64,000 nt of DNA from Enterococcus mundtii. Its GTDB lineage: Bacteria; Bacillota; Bacilli; Lactobacillales; Enterococcaceae. This document shows positions 42,982 to 53,395 of this stretch, one piece after another. The stretch is taken from assembly GCF_013394305.1 (NCBI RefSeq), contig NZ_AP019810.1, forward strand, positions 1,557,501-1,621,500. Reading direction: 5' to 3'. Numbering within the stretch: the stretch's first letter is position 1; every line of letters starts with the position of its first letter. The translations under genes and the position numbers were made by a program. Under the pieces are notes generated by a model. That model saw only the letters and a program-made list of their open reading frames with translations. It made no database searches and was not told the DNA's origin.

Positions 42982-44724
42982 TTACAACTGTTTAGAAAGA
43001 TGATGCGTATATATTTCATGAAGCACCGGCATATCATGTACTTCGTATTTTTCTTTGAAGCGCTCAATTTCTTCTTCGCTATACTTTCTTGGGTCTAAGT
43101 GTAAGTCTTCGACAGGTAAGGGCCGTTTGTTGGGGATCTTGACGTCGATCACGACTGGTCGATCAGATTTCGCCGCAGCATCTAAGGCAGGGCGTAATTG
43201 TTCGTAGTGTGTGATCGTGAAGCCATCGGCACCTAAGGCTTCGCAGGCTTTCCCAAAATCAGCTTGTTCAAGGGAAACACCAAATTTTTGTTGTTCAGTA
43301 TCTTCTTGTTCTGCTTCGATAAATCCGAATGAATCATTTGAGAAAACGACATTGATGATTGGCAACTGATAGCTGACTTGAGTCAAGATATCTTGCATCA
43401 CCATGGCAAAACCGCCGTCTCCGCTCAAAGTAAAGACTTGTCTCTCCGGAAAGCTTAATTTAGCGGCGATTCCGCCGGGTATACCATTTCCCATCGTCGC
43501 AAACCAACCCGAAGTAGTGTGTAACTGCTCACCAGTCATGTTCAGTAAACGAATCGAATGAATGGTCGTATTTCCAACATCTGTCACAAAAATAGCATCA
43601 CGTTCGGCAATTCGGTTGATTTCTTTATAGACCGCTTCTGGTCGAATCGATTTCTCCGTGGGTTCTTCAAAGGACGTTAACCAACGCCGCCAATTGCGAA
43701 GATTTTCTTGATTGGCTAGATACCAAGCATCTTCTGTGCGTTCGTTCCCCAATTCAATCAGTTTTTCTAACGTTGTTTTACCATCCCCTAAAATAGCTAA
43801 ATCGGTATGATGACGGCGGCCGAATTTGGCGGCATCAATATCGACTTGGATAAAAGCAGCTTCTGGATTGAAAAAGGTTCGCCCAAAAGGAAAGTCACTT
43901 CCTACAAATAAAATCAAATCGGCTTCTGCTAATGCTTCATTCGCAGGTTTTGTCGCTACCCGACCTGCAAATCCAAGAAAATTTTTGTCTTCATCTGGCA
44001 CGATTCCTTTTGCTAAAACAGAGGCAACCACGGGCATTTTGAAATATTCGGTAAATTTCTTGATCTGATCATAGCCATGACGAACACCTTGACCTATGAA
44101 CAAGACAGGTTTTTGAGCTTGTTCGAGATAAGGAAGGGCTGCTTTCACGTCTTCAATCTCAGGGAGGATCACCCCTGTTTTGTACGTAGAAGCATTAGAA
44201 ACATCCTGCCACTCGATTTCTTCAAAACCAAAATCAACTGGGATCGTCACAACAGCGACTCCTTGATGTGCATAAGCTGCCTTGATCGCTTCATCAACGA
44301 CATAAGGTAAACTTTCAGGTGTCATGACTGTCCGATTATAAACACTAACATCAGCGAAAATTGGATTTTCATTTAATTCTTGAAAGGCAGTATAATTCAT
44401 AGAAGTCGAAGCCACTTGCCCTAAAAGGGCGACAACTGGGACGTGATCCATTTGAGCATCGTAAAGTCCGTTGATCAAATGAGTGGCTCCAGGACCAGCT
44501 GAGCCAAAGACAGCTCCGACTTTTCCTGTTAATTTGGCATCCGCTGCGGCAGCTAACGCGCCTACTTCTTCATGACGTACTTGGATATAATCGATTTGGT
44601 CTTTTTCATGGTACAACGCATCCATAATGGAATTGAACGAACCACCCGGAATCCCATAAATATGATCAACTCCCCAGCTTTCAAGCACTTTTACCATGGC
44701 AATACCGGCATTTATCGTTGACAT
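42982..44724 (-). CDS. spxB: Pyruvate oxidase (H2O2-forming)
   Basis: A 580-residue thiamine-diphosphate and FAD enzyme converting pyruvate, phosphate and O2 to acetyl phosphate, CO2 and H2O2. The N-terminal TPP pyrimidine domain contains the catalytic Glu in VRHEEVGALAAAADAK; the middle FAD domain and the C-terminal TPP motif GDGGFAMVMQDILT...NDSFGF (GDG...N) are intact. The same family includes acetolactate synthase, but domain ends, the FHRTV-type core and the lack of ilv context favour pyruvate oxidase (poxL/spxB). It has its own GGGAGTGG site and stands alone, suggesting aerobic, sugar-linked control. The symbol is by analogy to streptococci. Confidence 0.88.
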   Translation of the reverse strand: MSTINAGIAMVKVLESWGVDHIYGIPGGSFNSIMDALYHEKDQIDYIQVRHEEVGALAAAADAKLTGKVGAVFGSAGPGATHLINGLYDAQMDHVPVVALLGQVASTSMNYTAFQELNENPIFADVSVYNRTVMTPESLPYVVDEAIKAAYAHQGVAVVTIPVDFGFEEIEWQDVSNASTYKTGVILPEIEDVKAALPYLEQAQKPVLFIGQGVRHGYDQIKKFTEYFKMPVVASVLAKGIVPDEDKNFLGFAGRVATKPANEALAEADLILFVGSDFPFGRTFFNPEAAFIQVDIDAAKFGRRHHTDLAILGDGKTTLEKLIELGNERTEDAWYLANQENLRNWRRWLTSFEEPTEKSIRPEAVYKEINRIAERDAIFVTDVGNTTIHSIRLLNMTGEQLHTTSGWFATMGNGIPGGIAAKLSFPERQVFTLSGDGGFAMVMQDILTQVSYQLPIINVVFSNDSFGFIEAEQEDTEQQKFGVSLEQADFGKACEALGADGFTITHYEQLRPALDAAAKSDRPVVIDVKIPNKRPLPVEDLHLDPRKYSEEEIERFKEKYEVHDMPVLHEIYTHHLSKQL

Positions 44725-44883
44725 TTTGATCCACTCCCTAAAAAAACAAATTATATTTATTGTCTAAAGTATAAATCTTCCTTATCAAAAGCCCAACTAA
44801 AGCGACTTTCAACCAAGTAGAGTGAAGTGCCAGTAATGTGTGAAACTATGTTATAGTGGATTCAAAATGTTAGGAGGAAGAGT

Positions 44884-45861
44884 ATGCTGAAAATCGGTAT
44901 TATGAGCGGTGCTTCGATCGTGCCACGTGTTGTGGAGGGGATCAAAGAAAGTGGCGTGGCACAAGCTGTAGCGATTGCGACACGTCGCTTAGAAAAGGCG
45001 CAACAGTTAGCCACAGAGTTAGGCATTCCAAAAGCGTATGGCAGTTACGAAGCGTTACTTTCTGACAACGAGATAGAACTGATTTATATTCCATTGATCA
45101 ATCACTTGCATTTTTCAGCCGCGAAAGCCGCGATCCAAGCAAAGAAACATGTGCTTTTAGAGAAGCCTTTTACGCTACATTCGGAGCAAGCACAAGAACT
45201 CTATGCCTTGGCTAAGGAGCACAAGGTTTTTCTCATGGAAGCACAAAAAGCCCTATTTCTACCTGCGATCGAAGACGTAAAAAAAACCATTGGATCAGGA
45301 AAAATCGGTCAAGTAAAATTAGTCGATATTCGTGATGCTCGACCGGGTTCTGAAAAAATCCCTTGGTTTTGGAAGATGGAACAAGGAGGTGGCGTATTGA
45401 TTTCCAACGCCTCTTACCCATTAAGTGTCAGTCAATATTTATTTGGTACAGGATTTGATGAATATAACGGCTTATGTGTAGAACATGGAGAAGGTCTGAC
45501 GGATGAAGAGTGTATGGTCAGCCTGAAGAAGAAAGACCTTTTCATCAGTTTATTCCTTACGACAAAAATGGATTTTACTAGTACGTATACCATCGTTGGA
45601 GAAAAAGGCACGATCATCATCCCTAACTATTGGAAAACAGACCATTATACGATCCAGATGAACAACGGAAAAGTGTTAACAAAAGATTTTCCAATGGATA
45701 GTGAATTTGTCTTTGAGATCCGTCATGTCGCCGATTTACTTTCCTCAGGTAAGAAGCAAGATACGGTGGTCGATCCAAACATGACGATTACAAATGTTCA
45801 AGTCGTTGATGATCTTTACCATAAGTGGTTTGGGAATGATTGGAAAAACGTGAGGGGATAA
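44884..45861 (+). CDS. Gfo/Idh/MocA family NAD(P)-dependent oxidoreductase
   Basis: A 325-residue protein. The N-terminal half is a Rossmann domain with GIMSGASIVPRVVEGIKE in place of the usual GxGxxA loop and the family hallmark EKPFTLHSEQA (catalytic-region EKP). The C-terminal half is the alpha/beta oligomerisation and substrate domain, with GGGVLISNASYPLS. Substrates of the family are sugars, inositols or dihydrodiols; none can be named here. The gene stands alone between spxB (divergent) and the ZIP transporter; TTAGGAGGAAG precedes the ATG. Confidence 0.9.
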   Translation: MLKIGIMSGASIVPRVVEGIKESGVAQAVAIATRRLEKAQQLATELGIPKAYGSYEALLSDNEIELIYIPLINHLHFSAAKAAIQAKKHVLLEKPFTLHSEQAQELYALAKEHKVFLMEAQKALFLPAIEDVKKTIGSGKIGQVKLVDIRDARPGSEKIPWFWKMEQGGGVLISNASYPLSVSQYLFGTGFDEYNGLCVEHGEGLTDEECMVSLKKKDLFISLFLTTKMDFTSTYTIVGEKGTIIIPNYWKTDHYTIQMNNGKVLTKDFPMDSEFVFEIRHVADLLSSGKKQDTVVDPNMTITNVQVVDDLYHKWFGNDWKNVRG

Positions 45862-45958
45862 CCGCTTAGAATAAAGGATCATCAGATTAATAGTAGAATA
45901 GTAGTCACATTTTTGGCAATATGCTAGAGTAAGAATAAAAAGGTGAAAGGGGAATTGT

Positions 45959-46777
45959 ATGGTTGATTGGTTACTGAAGCTAGAACCTTGGCAGCAAGCG
46001 TTGACGGGTACGGCGTTTACTTATTTTATGACTGCGCTTGGGGCTGGCTTAGTTTTTTTCTTTAAAGAAATCAAAAAAGATGTACTCAATTTGATGTTAG
46101 GTTTCGCTTCGGGTGTGATGATCGCCGCCAGTTTTTGGTCTTTATTAGATCCGGCAATCACAAAAGCAGAAGAAAATGGTGATATTGCTTGGCTTGTGGT
46201 GAGTATTGGTTTTGGGCTAGGGGGATTATTTTTATACATTGCCGACAAAACCTTACCACACATGCATTTTGGTCCAGCACACGAAAAAGAAGGCTTACCA
46301 ACACATTTAAAACGCACGATTTTGCTTGTCTTTTCCATTACCTTGCATAATATTCCAGAAGGTTTAGCAGTAGGTGTTGCATTTGGTGCAGCGGCAACTG
46401 CAGATAATCCAACGACTGCGGTGCTAGCAGCGATCTCTGTTGCGTTAGGGATTGGTATTCAAAACTTTCCAGAAGGTGCGGCTGTTTCGATTCCTCTCCG
46501 ACAAGAAGGATTAAGTCGAACAAAAGCCTTTGTCTATGGGCAAGCTTCAGGAGTGGTTGAACCGATTGCTGGAGTCATCGGGGCAATCTTAGTGACAAAA
46601 GTTGCAGTCTTACTGCCTTATGCCTTAGCTTTTGCTGCGGGTGCAATGATTTACGTCGTCGTGGAAGAACTGATTCCTGAAGCGCAACAAACACTTTCAA
46701 GTAAACGACACTATGCAGTTTTTGGTGTTATGACTGGTTTTATTATCATGATGATCTTAGATGTAGCATTAGGTTAA
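45959..46777 (+). CDS. ZIP family divalent metal transporter (ZupT/GufA type)
   Basis: A 272-residue membrane protein with eight predicted transmembrane segments. The two metal-site helices carry HNIPEGLAVGVAFG and QNFPEGAAVSIPL, the hallmark of the GufA/ZupT group (zinc, possibly also iron or manganese import). Its AAAGGGG site precedes the ATG and a terminator follows, so it is a single-gene unit. Confidence 0.94.
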   Translation: MVDWLLKLEPWQQALTGTAFTYFMTALGAGLVFFFKEIKKDVLNLMLGFASGVMIAASFWSLLDPAITKAEENGDIAWLVVSIGFGLGGLFLYIADKTLPHMHFGPAHEKEGLPTHLKRTILLVFSITLHNIPEGLAVGVAFGAAATADNPTTAVLAAISVALGIGIQNFPEGAAVSIPLRQEGLSRTKAFVYGQASGVVEPIAGVIGAILVTKVAVLLPYALAFAAGAMIYVVVEELIPEAQQTLSSKRHYAVFGVMTGFIIMMILDVALG

Positions 46778-46802
46778 ATGATATATCATTTAAAAGAAGT
46801 AA

Positions 46803-46833
46803 AAAAAGAGGCAGAAATTTTCTGCCTCTTTTT
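46803..46833. terminator. Terminator after the ZIP gene
   Basis: AAAAAGAGGCAGAA and TTCTGCCTCTTTTT are perfect arms with a four-base loop; it can serve the leftward gene too. Confidence 0.93.
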
Positions 46834-46856
46834 GTTTTTCATTTAGGAAAATAGTA

Positions 46857-47054
46857 TTAGTAGTATTTTCTTTGTTGCGTGGTGCGAGTGATCCAACGGA
46901 CTAACCAAATCGCAATGGCTACTGGAATCAACAATTTAATACCTAACCATAATAAACCACTGATCACGCCAACGAATAGATTGAGGACAAAGCTAGCTAC
47001 GACGAAACCTACCACTAATAGAATGATTGTTTGAAACGTATTTCTTTTTTGCAT
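46857..47054 (-). CDS. Small membrane protein, 65 residues
   Basis: A short protein with two hydrophobic segments (IILLVVGFVVASFVLNLF and LLWLGIKLLIPVAIAIWLVRW) and basic ends (MQKRN..., TTQQRKYY). It resembles phage-shock or general small envelope proteins in size only; no family is recognised. GAGG precedes the ATG. It stands alone. Confidence 0.75.
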   Translation of the reverse strand: MQKRNTFQTIILLVVGFVVASFVLNLFVGVISGLLWLGIKLLIPVAIAIWLVRWITRTTQQRKYY

Positions 47055-47248
47055 GATGATCGCCTCTTTTCTCGTTTGATAAACTTCTCAATAGAAGTTA
47101 CGCTTGCTGTTTTCTATATAGTAAGTATAGCAAGGATTGATTGACTTAACCTCCACCCAGAGCCCGATTTCTACTTGCTACTTTGGTGTGAAAAGGTTGC
47201 TTTTTTGCCCTTATTACGAATAAAATGAAGCGAAAGGAGAGGAAAGTC

Positions 47249-47827
47249 ATGCCGAAAAATCGACTAGAGGCCTTTACAGACGCCGTGATCGCTATTATTA
47301 TGACGATTTTAGTGTTGGAGCTACATGAACCACACTCAGATACCTTGGAAGCGCTAGTTGCACTTGCGCCACGTTTTTTTATTTATATCATTAGTTTCTT
47401 TACCCTGGGCATTTATTGGAATAACCACCATCATTTGTTTCAAGCCGTCCACAAAGTGAATGGGCGAGTGCTCTGGGTGAATAGCTTTTTTATTTTTTTC
47501 CTGTCGCTGTTTCCATTCGTTACTTCATGGATCAGCGAATACAGTAACAGTCTTGTTCCTGAAATGACCTATGGTATAGTGATATTAGGAGCTAATCTCA
47601 CGTATTATTTGTTAGCAAGGACATTAGTTGCCTCAGAGGAAGACGAGAATGCATCTATCAAAGAGTTGTTTGGCAATTATCGTAAATCCTACGTATCTAT
47701 TGGTTTGAATGTCGTGGGATTGATTCTCGGATATTTGATCGCGCCCATCGCAGTACTAATAGTCAATGTCTTGATTTTGGTTACTTGGTTGATCCCAAGT
47801 CGTAAAATTGAAGCATACTATCGCTAG
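47249..47827 (+). CDS. TMEM175 family (DUF1211) channel-like protein
   Basis: A 192-residue membrane protein. The signature of bacterial TMEM175 potassium channels stands at the N-terminus: RLEAFTDAVIAIIMTILVLEL (F-T/S-D-A-V-x-A-I). Six hydrophobic segments follow, with IYWNNHHHLF in the loop after the third, also typical of the family. AAGGAGAGG positions the start at 47249 rather than the in-frame ATG eight codons upstream. Single gene ending in a terminator. K+ conduction is known for bacterial relatives; it is inferred here. Confidence 0.92.
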   Translation: MPKNRLEAFTDAVIAIIMTILVLELHEPHSDTLEALVALAPRFFIYIISFFTLGIYWNNHHHLFQAVHKVNGRVLWVNSFFIFFLSLFPFVTSWISEYSNSLVPEMTYGIVILGANLTYYLLARTLVASEEDENASIKELFGNYRKSYVSIGLNVVGLILGYLIAPIAVLIVNVLILVTWLIPSRKIEAYYR

Positions 47828-47855
47828 ATACTTGAATAACATAGTCAATCAAAAG

Positions 47856-47902
47856 ACACAGAATAGTTAGGAAATACTCCTTTCCTGTTCTGTGTTTTTT
47901 TT
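47856..47902 (+). terminator. Terminator after TMEM175 gene
   Basis: ACACAGAA and TTCTGTGT pair outside, AGGAAA and TTTCCT inside, followed by eight T. Confidence 0.9.
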
Positions 47903-48013
47903 GTATGCTTTTGACTCTTTTAACGATTATAAAAAAATTTAACAGAAACATAAGTAAAAAATAAAAAAACAATCGAATTTTTTAGGCACAATGATAGTTA
48001 AAGAGGGATGCAT

Positions 48014-48154
48014 ATGAGAAAACGAAAAAAATTTTATCCAGCAATCATTACAAGTTTTATTACCGTACTTATTTATGTAGAGCAATCGAGGTGTAATTTG
48101 CTCGTTCTCCTGTTGTCAGTTTTACTTACTGTCATCGTCACGCTTAAAGGATAG
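48014..48154 (+). CDS. Possible small membrane peptide, 46 residues
   Basis: ATG after GAGGGATGC, then a 46-residue frame: basic start (MRKRKKFYP), hydrophobic IITSFITVLIYV, a hinge EQSRCN, and a second hydrophobic run LLVLLLSVLLTVIVTL. Size and pattern fit small two-helix envelope peptides. It is too short for most gene finders. Coding status is uncertain. Confidence 0.5.
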   Translation: MRKRKKFYPAIITSFITVLIYVEQSRCNLLVLLLSVLLTVIVTLKG

Positions 48155-48216
48155 ACGATACAAAGAAGTAAACAAACTTGAGCTCGATCGGTCACAAGGT
48201 CAAAGATGACGGATTT

Positions 48217-48260
48217 TGTGGACAAATAGAAAGAGCTAATGAGTTATCCACTGTGGACAA
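48217..48260. promoter_or_regulatory. Three DnaA-box-like sequences
   Basis: TGTGGACAA (48217-48225), TTATCCACT (48244-48252) and TGTGGACAA (48252-48260) each match the DnaA box at 8 of 9 bases. The last two form a palindrome with flanking AATGAGTT/AACTCATT. The surrounding gap 48155-48465 has no gene and ends in the terminator at 48373. Confidence 0.4.
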
Positions 48261-48372
48261 CTCATTATTAAATCAAAAATTTAGATAACAAGCACATTTA
48301 TTTTTTGTTGTTATTTTAAATAACATAGATAAAACGATACTAAAGGATGGACAGATATTCGTTGGATCTCAA

Positions 48373-48425
48373 AAAAAAGCAAACTGAAAGGAAGAGGAAT
48401 TTCTTCGTTTCAGTTTGCTTTTTTG
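48373..48425. terminator. Bidirectional terminator
   Basis: AAAAAAGCAAACTGAAA and TTTCAGTTTGCTTTTTT are perfect 17-base arms; the loop holds a further small pair (AGAGGAAT/TTCTTC). Confidence 0.9.
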
Positions 48426-48465
48426 TAGTATAAATATAAATCTATATTTACCCCCACAGGGTATG

Positions 48466-48915
48466 TCAGCGTGTGTTGTAAGGTTCTCCTTCAATGGATA
48501 CATTGTTTTTATAGGCAAAGTAGCGATCATTTTTTTTCGCAATGCCAAATGTATCAGAAACATGAATGTTTTGTGGAGAGAATTTTATTGCTGGAATCGA
48601 GAACGATTGCTCTTTTGGATCAGTTACTCTGATTTCAAACGATAGTTCATTTTCATCTTCTTTTGTTAGTACGATATGAGGTGTATCATTAAAATTGATT
48701 TCTGTTACTTCGTAGATGCCTAAAAAATCGACCGAGTCACCAATGCTTTTCAATAACTGATTTTTTGTAGGAACATATTCCATTTTAATTTCGTCTGTTT
48801 GGATCATTTCAGCTTTGGAGGTAACATCTCGAACAGGAGAATTCAAAAAATGAATAAAAGAAAATAAACCGACACATGCAAACAAGCTACTGATAATTAC
48901 AATAATTTTCTTCAT
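48466..48915 (-). CDS. Hypothetical exported protein, 149 residues
   Basis: An N-terminal hydrophobic segment (KIIVIISSLFACVGLFSFIHF) acts as signal or anchor; LFAC is not a convincing lipobox because the following residue is Val and the segment continues. The exported part is beta-rich (VDFLGIYEVTEINF, HIVLTKEDENELSFEIRV) and could be an OB-like or small beta sandwich. No family recognised. AAGGACAAAA... and AAGGAAA precede the ATG. The AT-rich gap to its right probably holds its promoter. Confidence 0.78.
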   Translation of the reverse strand: MKKIIVIISSLFACVGLFSFIHFLNSPVRDVTSKAEMIQTDEIKMEYVPTKNQLLKSIGDSVDFLGIYEVTEINFNDTPHIVLTKEDENELSFEIRVTDPKEQSFSIPAIKFSPQNIHVSDTFGIAKKNDRYFAYKNNVSIEGEPYNTR

Positions 48916-49385
48916 TTTCCTTACTTTTTGTCCTTTCTGTGTTCTCCAACGTATATGTCTGATGTTAAAATCAAAAAAACTTTATGTAACAATAAATTTT
49001 ATTTTTTTTTTGTTATTAAAAATGATTTCTTTCATAGTATAAATTTAAAATACAAAAAAATAAAGCAGATTTCACAAATTCTTTGACTAGATGAAAAGCT
49101 TTTAATTTTAGATAGCTAAAACTATCTATATTATTACAAATAATGGTGGTTATTATTAATTAATTATAATATTTAATTAGTTATTTAATGATTGATGGGA
49201 ATTTCTGTCTGTTTAAGCGATGAAAATTGGTGTTATACTAGATAAAGTAAATTCGTTTAAATTTTTCTCTGGAAAACTCTCCTTTTACTTCTAATAGTTG
49301 ATTTCTTTGATACTTCTTATAATAGACAAGACATCCTTAAGGCGAAAACGATTTTTATATACATTTCAAAATAAGGAGGTTTTTT
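48916..49385. other. AT-rich gap without genes
   Basis: About 470 bases of very AT-rich DNA (for example 49100-49200). Several TATAAT-like sequences occur on both strands, too many to choose a promoter. No open frame of note, no tRNA-like structure. It separates two divergent genes and probably holds both promoters. Confidence 0.6.
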
Positions 49386-50414
49386 ATGGTTAAATCTTAT
49401 TTTACATTTAACAAAATTCAAGAAAATCCATTTCGTATCATGAATCTGATGGTGCTGATCTTTCTCGTTTTATGGATCGGTTACATCAATCATAATTTTT
49501 TGATTTCAAGTTTCTCTTCTCTAGGTATCTTTACCTTCTTTTACTACCAGAACATTCCGATGAAGCAATTACTAAAGCGCCTATTTTTGATTGGTTGCGG
49601 TCTATTACTGGCTTTTACATTAGGGCTATTGTCGACGTATGTCATCTGGCTTGAACCATTTGCTGTTGGAGCAGTTGCTTTTTTCAGTCGGTTTATTTTG
49701 CGTTTGTTCCATATTTCTAAACCAGGGGGCTTATTCTTTGCGATGTTAGCGGCTATGGGAACGAGTATGTCCGTTCCATTTTCTCATTTGCCGACAGTAG
49801 CTTCTTTTTTCTTTATGGGTGTTGTGTTTGCTTTGATTGCTGCATTTCTAACGAAAAAAATGGATTCGCGCCCGGAACAGGAAGTGATAAAGGTATCTTT
49901 GAAGGAGCGTTTTCACCAAGAACCTTTAGTGATCATTGATTCGATTTTTTACAGCGCTGCATTATTCCTTTCCGTTTATGTGAGCCATGGCTTGAACATG
50001 AAAAATCCTTATTGGCTGACACTGTCTTGTGCCTCGATTTTATTAGCTGAGAATTTAGATGCGATGAAACATCGGCAAGTGCAATATTTGATTGGTTCGA
50101 TGTTAGGGTTGTGTTTATCGGCTGTCTTATCACTGATTCCTTTTTCCCAACTTGAAACGATTTTTTTAATTACGTTTCTTTATGGTATTTCTCAGTTTTT
50201 AGTTGCCCGAAATTATGCAGTGGCGAATATTTTCTTGAACCCCATGGCATTGATGCTTTCGACATTGGTCAGGAACACGTACTTGATCTCATTGATCGAG
50301 TATCGTTTTATTGGTATCGTCATCGGTAGTTTCATTGGTCTAGGTGTAGCCTGGGTAATGAATATCGGTCTGCAACATTACTTAGCAGTTGTGAAAGAAA
50401 AATATGAAACATAA
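49386..50414 (+). CDS. FUSC-like/aromatic acid exporter family membrane protein
   Basis: A 342-residue membrane protein made of two similar halves, each with about five hydrophobic segments (first half: IMNLMVLIFLVLWIGYINH to VALIAAFLT-like FALIAAFL; second: SIFYSAALFLSVYVSH to GSFIGLGVAWVMN), joined by a cytosolic stretch near residue 160. The repeat pattern and NPYWLTLSCA (N-P-Y-W motif) fit the FUSC family of small-molecule exporters. AAGGAGG precedes the ATG. Substrate unknown. Confidence 0.85.
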   Translation: MVKSYFTFNKIQENPFRIMNLMVLIFLVLWIGYINHNFLISSFSSLGIFTFFYYQNIPMKQLLKRLFLIGCGLLLAFTLGLLSTYVIWLEPFAVGAVAFFSRFILRLFHISKPGGLFFAMLAAMGTSMSVPFSHLPTVASFFFMGVVFALIAAFLTKKMDSRPEQEVIKVSLKERFHQEPLVIIDSIFYSAALFLSVYVSHGLNMKNPYWLTLSCASILLAENLDAMKHRQVQYLIGSMLGLCLSAVLSLIPFSQLETIFLITFLYGISQFLVARNYAVANIFLNPMALMLSTLVRNTYLISLIEYRFIGIVIGSFIGLGVAWVMNIGLQHYLAVVKEKYET

Positions 50415-50416
50415 CA

Positions 50417-50458
50417 AAGAAAGGCGGTCACGACAATGAAGTCGGATCGCCTTTCCTT
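50417..50458. terminator. Terminator between converging genes
   Basis: GAAAGGCG pairs with CGCCTTTC across a loop that contains GTCACGACAATGAAGTCGGAT. Confidence 0.8.
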
Positions 50459-50466
50459 GTTCGTTA

Positions 50467-51924
<1,458 letters not shown>

Positions 51925-51939
51925 TCAGTGATTCTCAAG

Positions 51940-53250
51940 TTATATCTCTGTGCGTTGTGCGCGGTTGGAAGCCATGACAAAAGGTAGGTAAATCAAAACG
52001 GAAATCGCTAAACAAAGTACGCCTATTACAATTCCCATGATATTCCCACCAGTTCCTAAAAACAAATTGATGATCCCTGGGGTGGTCCAAGGTAAACCAA
52101 TCGCTGGTGATGGCATGATTGGCCAGACGACTGTGACGAAGTAACCGACCAGAATATTGACCATCGATGTTAAAACAAAAGGAATGATCATAATTGGATT
52201 TAAGACGATCGGTAGTCCAAAAATCATCGGTTCATTGATTTGAAAAATACCTGGTACAAAAGATAGTTTGGCGATTTCGCGATATTCAGGTCGTCGTGAA
52301 GCAATAAAAATCGCAATGATCAAGCCTAAGGTCATACCCGTTCCACCCATGTTTGCAAACATATCGTTCAAGATGCCCCAAGTTTCCTTGTAAGGGACAT
52401 CCCACAGCGAACCACCATCATTGATGAATTGGAGATTGGCTAAGTCTTGCTCGGTAAAAATCGCTGAACGAACAGCATTCAATGTGTTTGGACCATGAAT
52501 ACCAATAGAAAATAGCAGTGTCTGAATAAAAGCTAAGAGTAGGACACCAAACACATTCCCACCTAAGTCACGTAAAGGTGCTTGGATACCGGCATAAATC
52601 AACTCGTTGATTCCTTCAGGCGCGATCATCAAGACGAAGAAGTTGATCAAAGCTGACATAGAAACAACGATAATGATTGGGATCATTCCAGAAAAAGAGC
52701 GAGAAACAGCTGGTGGAACGAGTTCAGGCATCTTGATTTGTAATTTCTTAACTTTGAATAATTTCGGTAAGAATTCGCCAACCAAGCAAGCGACAATCAT
52801 CGCAACGAATAAACCTTGAGCACCCAAATATTGCGTCGAGATGACATTCATTTCATCGACTGCAAAAGAAGTAGGGTAAAAAATCATAAAGCAAGCGACA
52901 CTAGTTAGCCCAACTAAGGTTGCATCAGCTTCGAAATGTTTTGCCAACAGCTGAGCGACTAAAAAAGCAATAAACAAACTCATGATATTGATTGTGCCAT
53001 TTGCTACAGAAGCAAGGACTTGTTGTGCACTTTCTAAATTTGGAAAAATACGTGAAAGTTGAAATAATTGCACGATAAAACTGTCTTTTGAAAATAAAAT
53101 ATTATTGACTAGGATGACTAATGAAGAAGAAATCGTCAATGGAAAAATAAGCATGAATGCATCTCGAACGGCTGCAATATGTCGTTGGTTGTTTAACCGT
53201 GTTGCAATAGGAACAAGACTTCGATCTAATAAATCATTGAATTTTTGCAT
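51940..53250 (-). CDS. celB: PTS cellobiose/beta-glucoside-type EIIC permease
   Basis: A 436-residue membrane subunit of the lactose/cellobiose PTS family, with about ten hydrophobic segments and the conserved GIHGPNTLNAV and NEPMIFGLPIVLNP segments; the E in NEPMIFG is the usual sugar-contact residue. EIIA and EIIB are not adjacent, so it must share them with another system. Its ribosome binding site AAAGGTG is buried in a 15-base inverted repeat. The RpiR regulator upstream is the likely controller. Symbol by family, substrate (cellobiose-like) by inference from the GH1 partner. Confidence 0.93.
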   Translation of the reverse strand: MQKFNDLLDRSLVPIATRLNNQRHIAAVRDAFMLIFPLTISSSLVILVNNILFSKDSFIVQLFQLSRIFPNLESAQQVLASVANGTINIMSLFIAFLVAQLLAKHFEADATLVGLTSVACFMIFYPTSFAVDEMNVISTQYLGAQGLFVAMIVACLVGEFLPKLFKVKKLQIKMPELVPPAVSRSFSGMIPIIIVVSMSALINFFVLMIAPEGINELIYAGIQAPLRDLGGNVFGVLLLAFIQTLLFSIGIHGPNTLNAVRSAIFTEQDLANLQFINDGGSLWDVPYKETWGILNDMFANMGGTGMTLGLIIAIFIASRRPEYREIAKLSFVPGIFQINEPMIFGLPIVLNPIMIIPFVLTSMVNILVGYFVTVVWPIMPSPAIGLPWTTPGIINLFLGTGGNIMGIVIGVLCLAISVLIYLPFVMASNRAQRTEI

Positions 53251-53257
53251 AAGAATA

Positions 53258-53299
53258 ACACCTTTCGCTATATGATGGATTCATTATAGCGAAAGGTGT
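53258..53299 (-). promoter_or_regulatory. Inverted repeat masking the celB ribosome binding site
   Basis: ACACCTTTCGCTATA and TATAGCGAAAGGTGT are perfect 15-base arms with a 12-base spacer. On the minus strand the second arm contains the AAAGGTG Shine-Dalgarno of celB, eight bases before its ATG. As DNA it would make a good dimeric operator; as RNA it would close the start site. Confidence 0.8.
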
Positions 53300-53395
53300 G
53301 AAAGAAAAGTAAGCGCATTCTTATTTAGGATAAAAATTTGGAACAATGAAAATTATTTCGTGGTAGGAACATAGTGTTCCAAATTGAGTGGTGAA

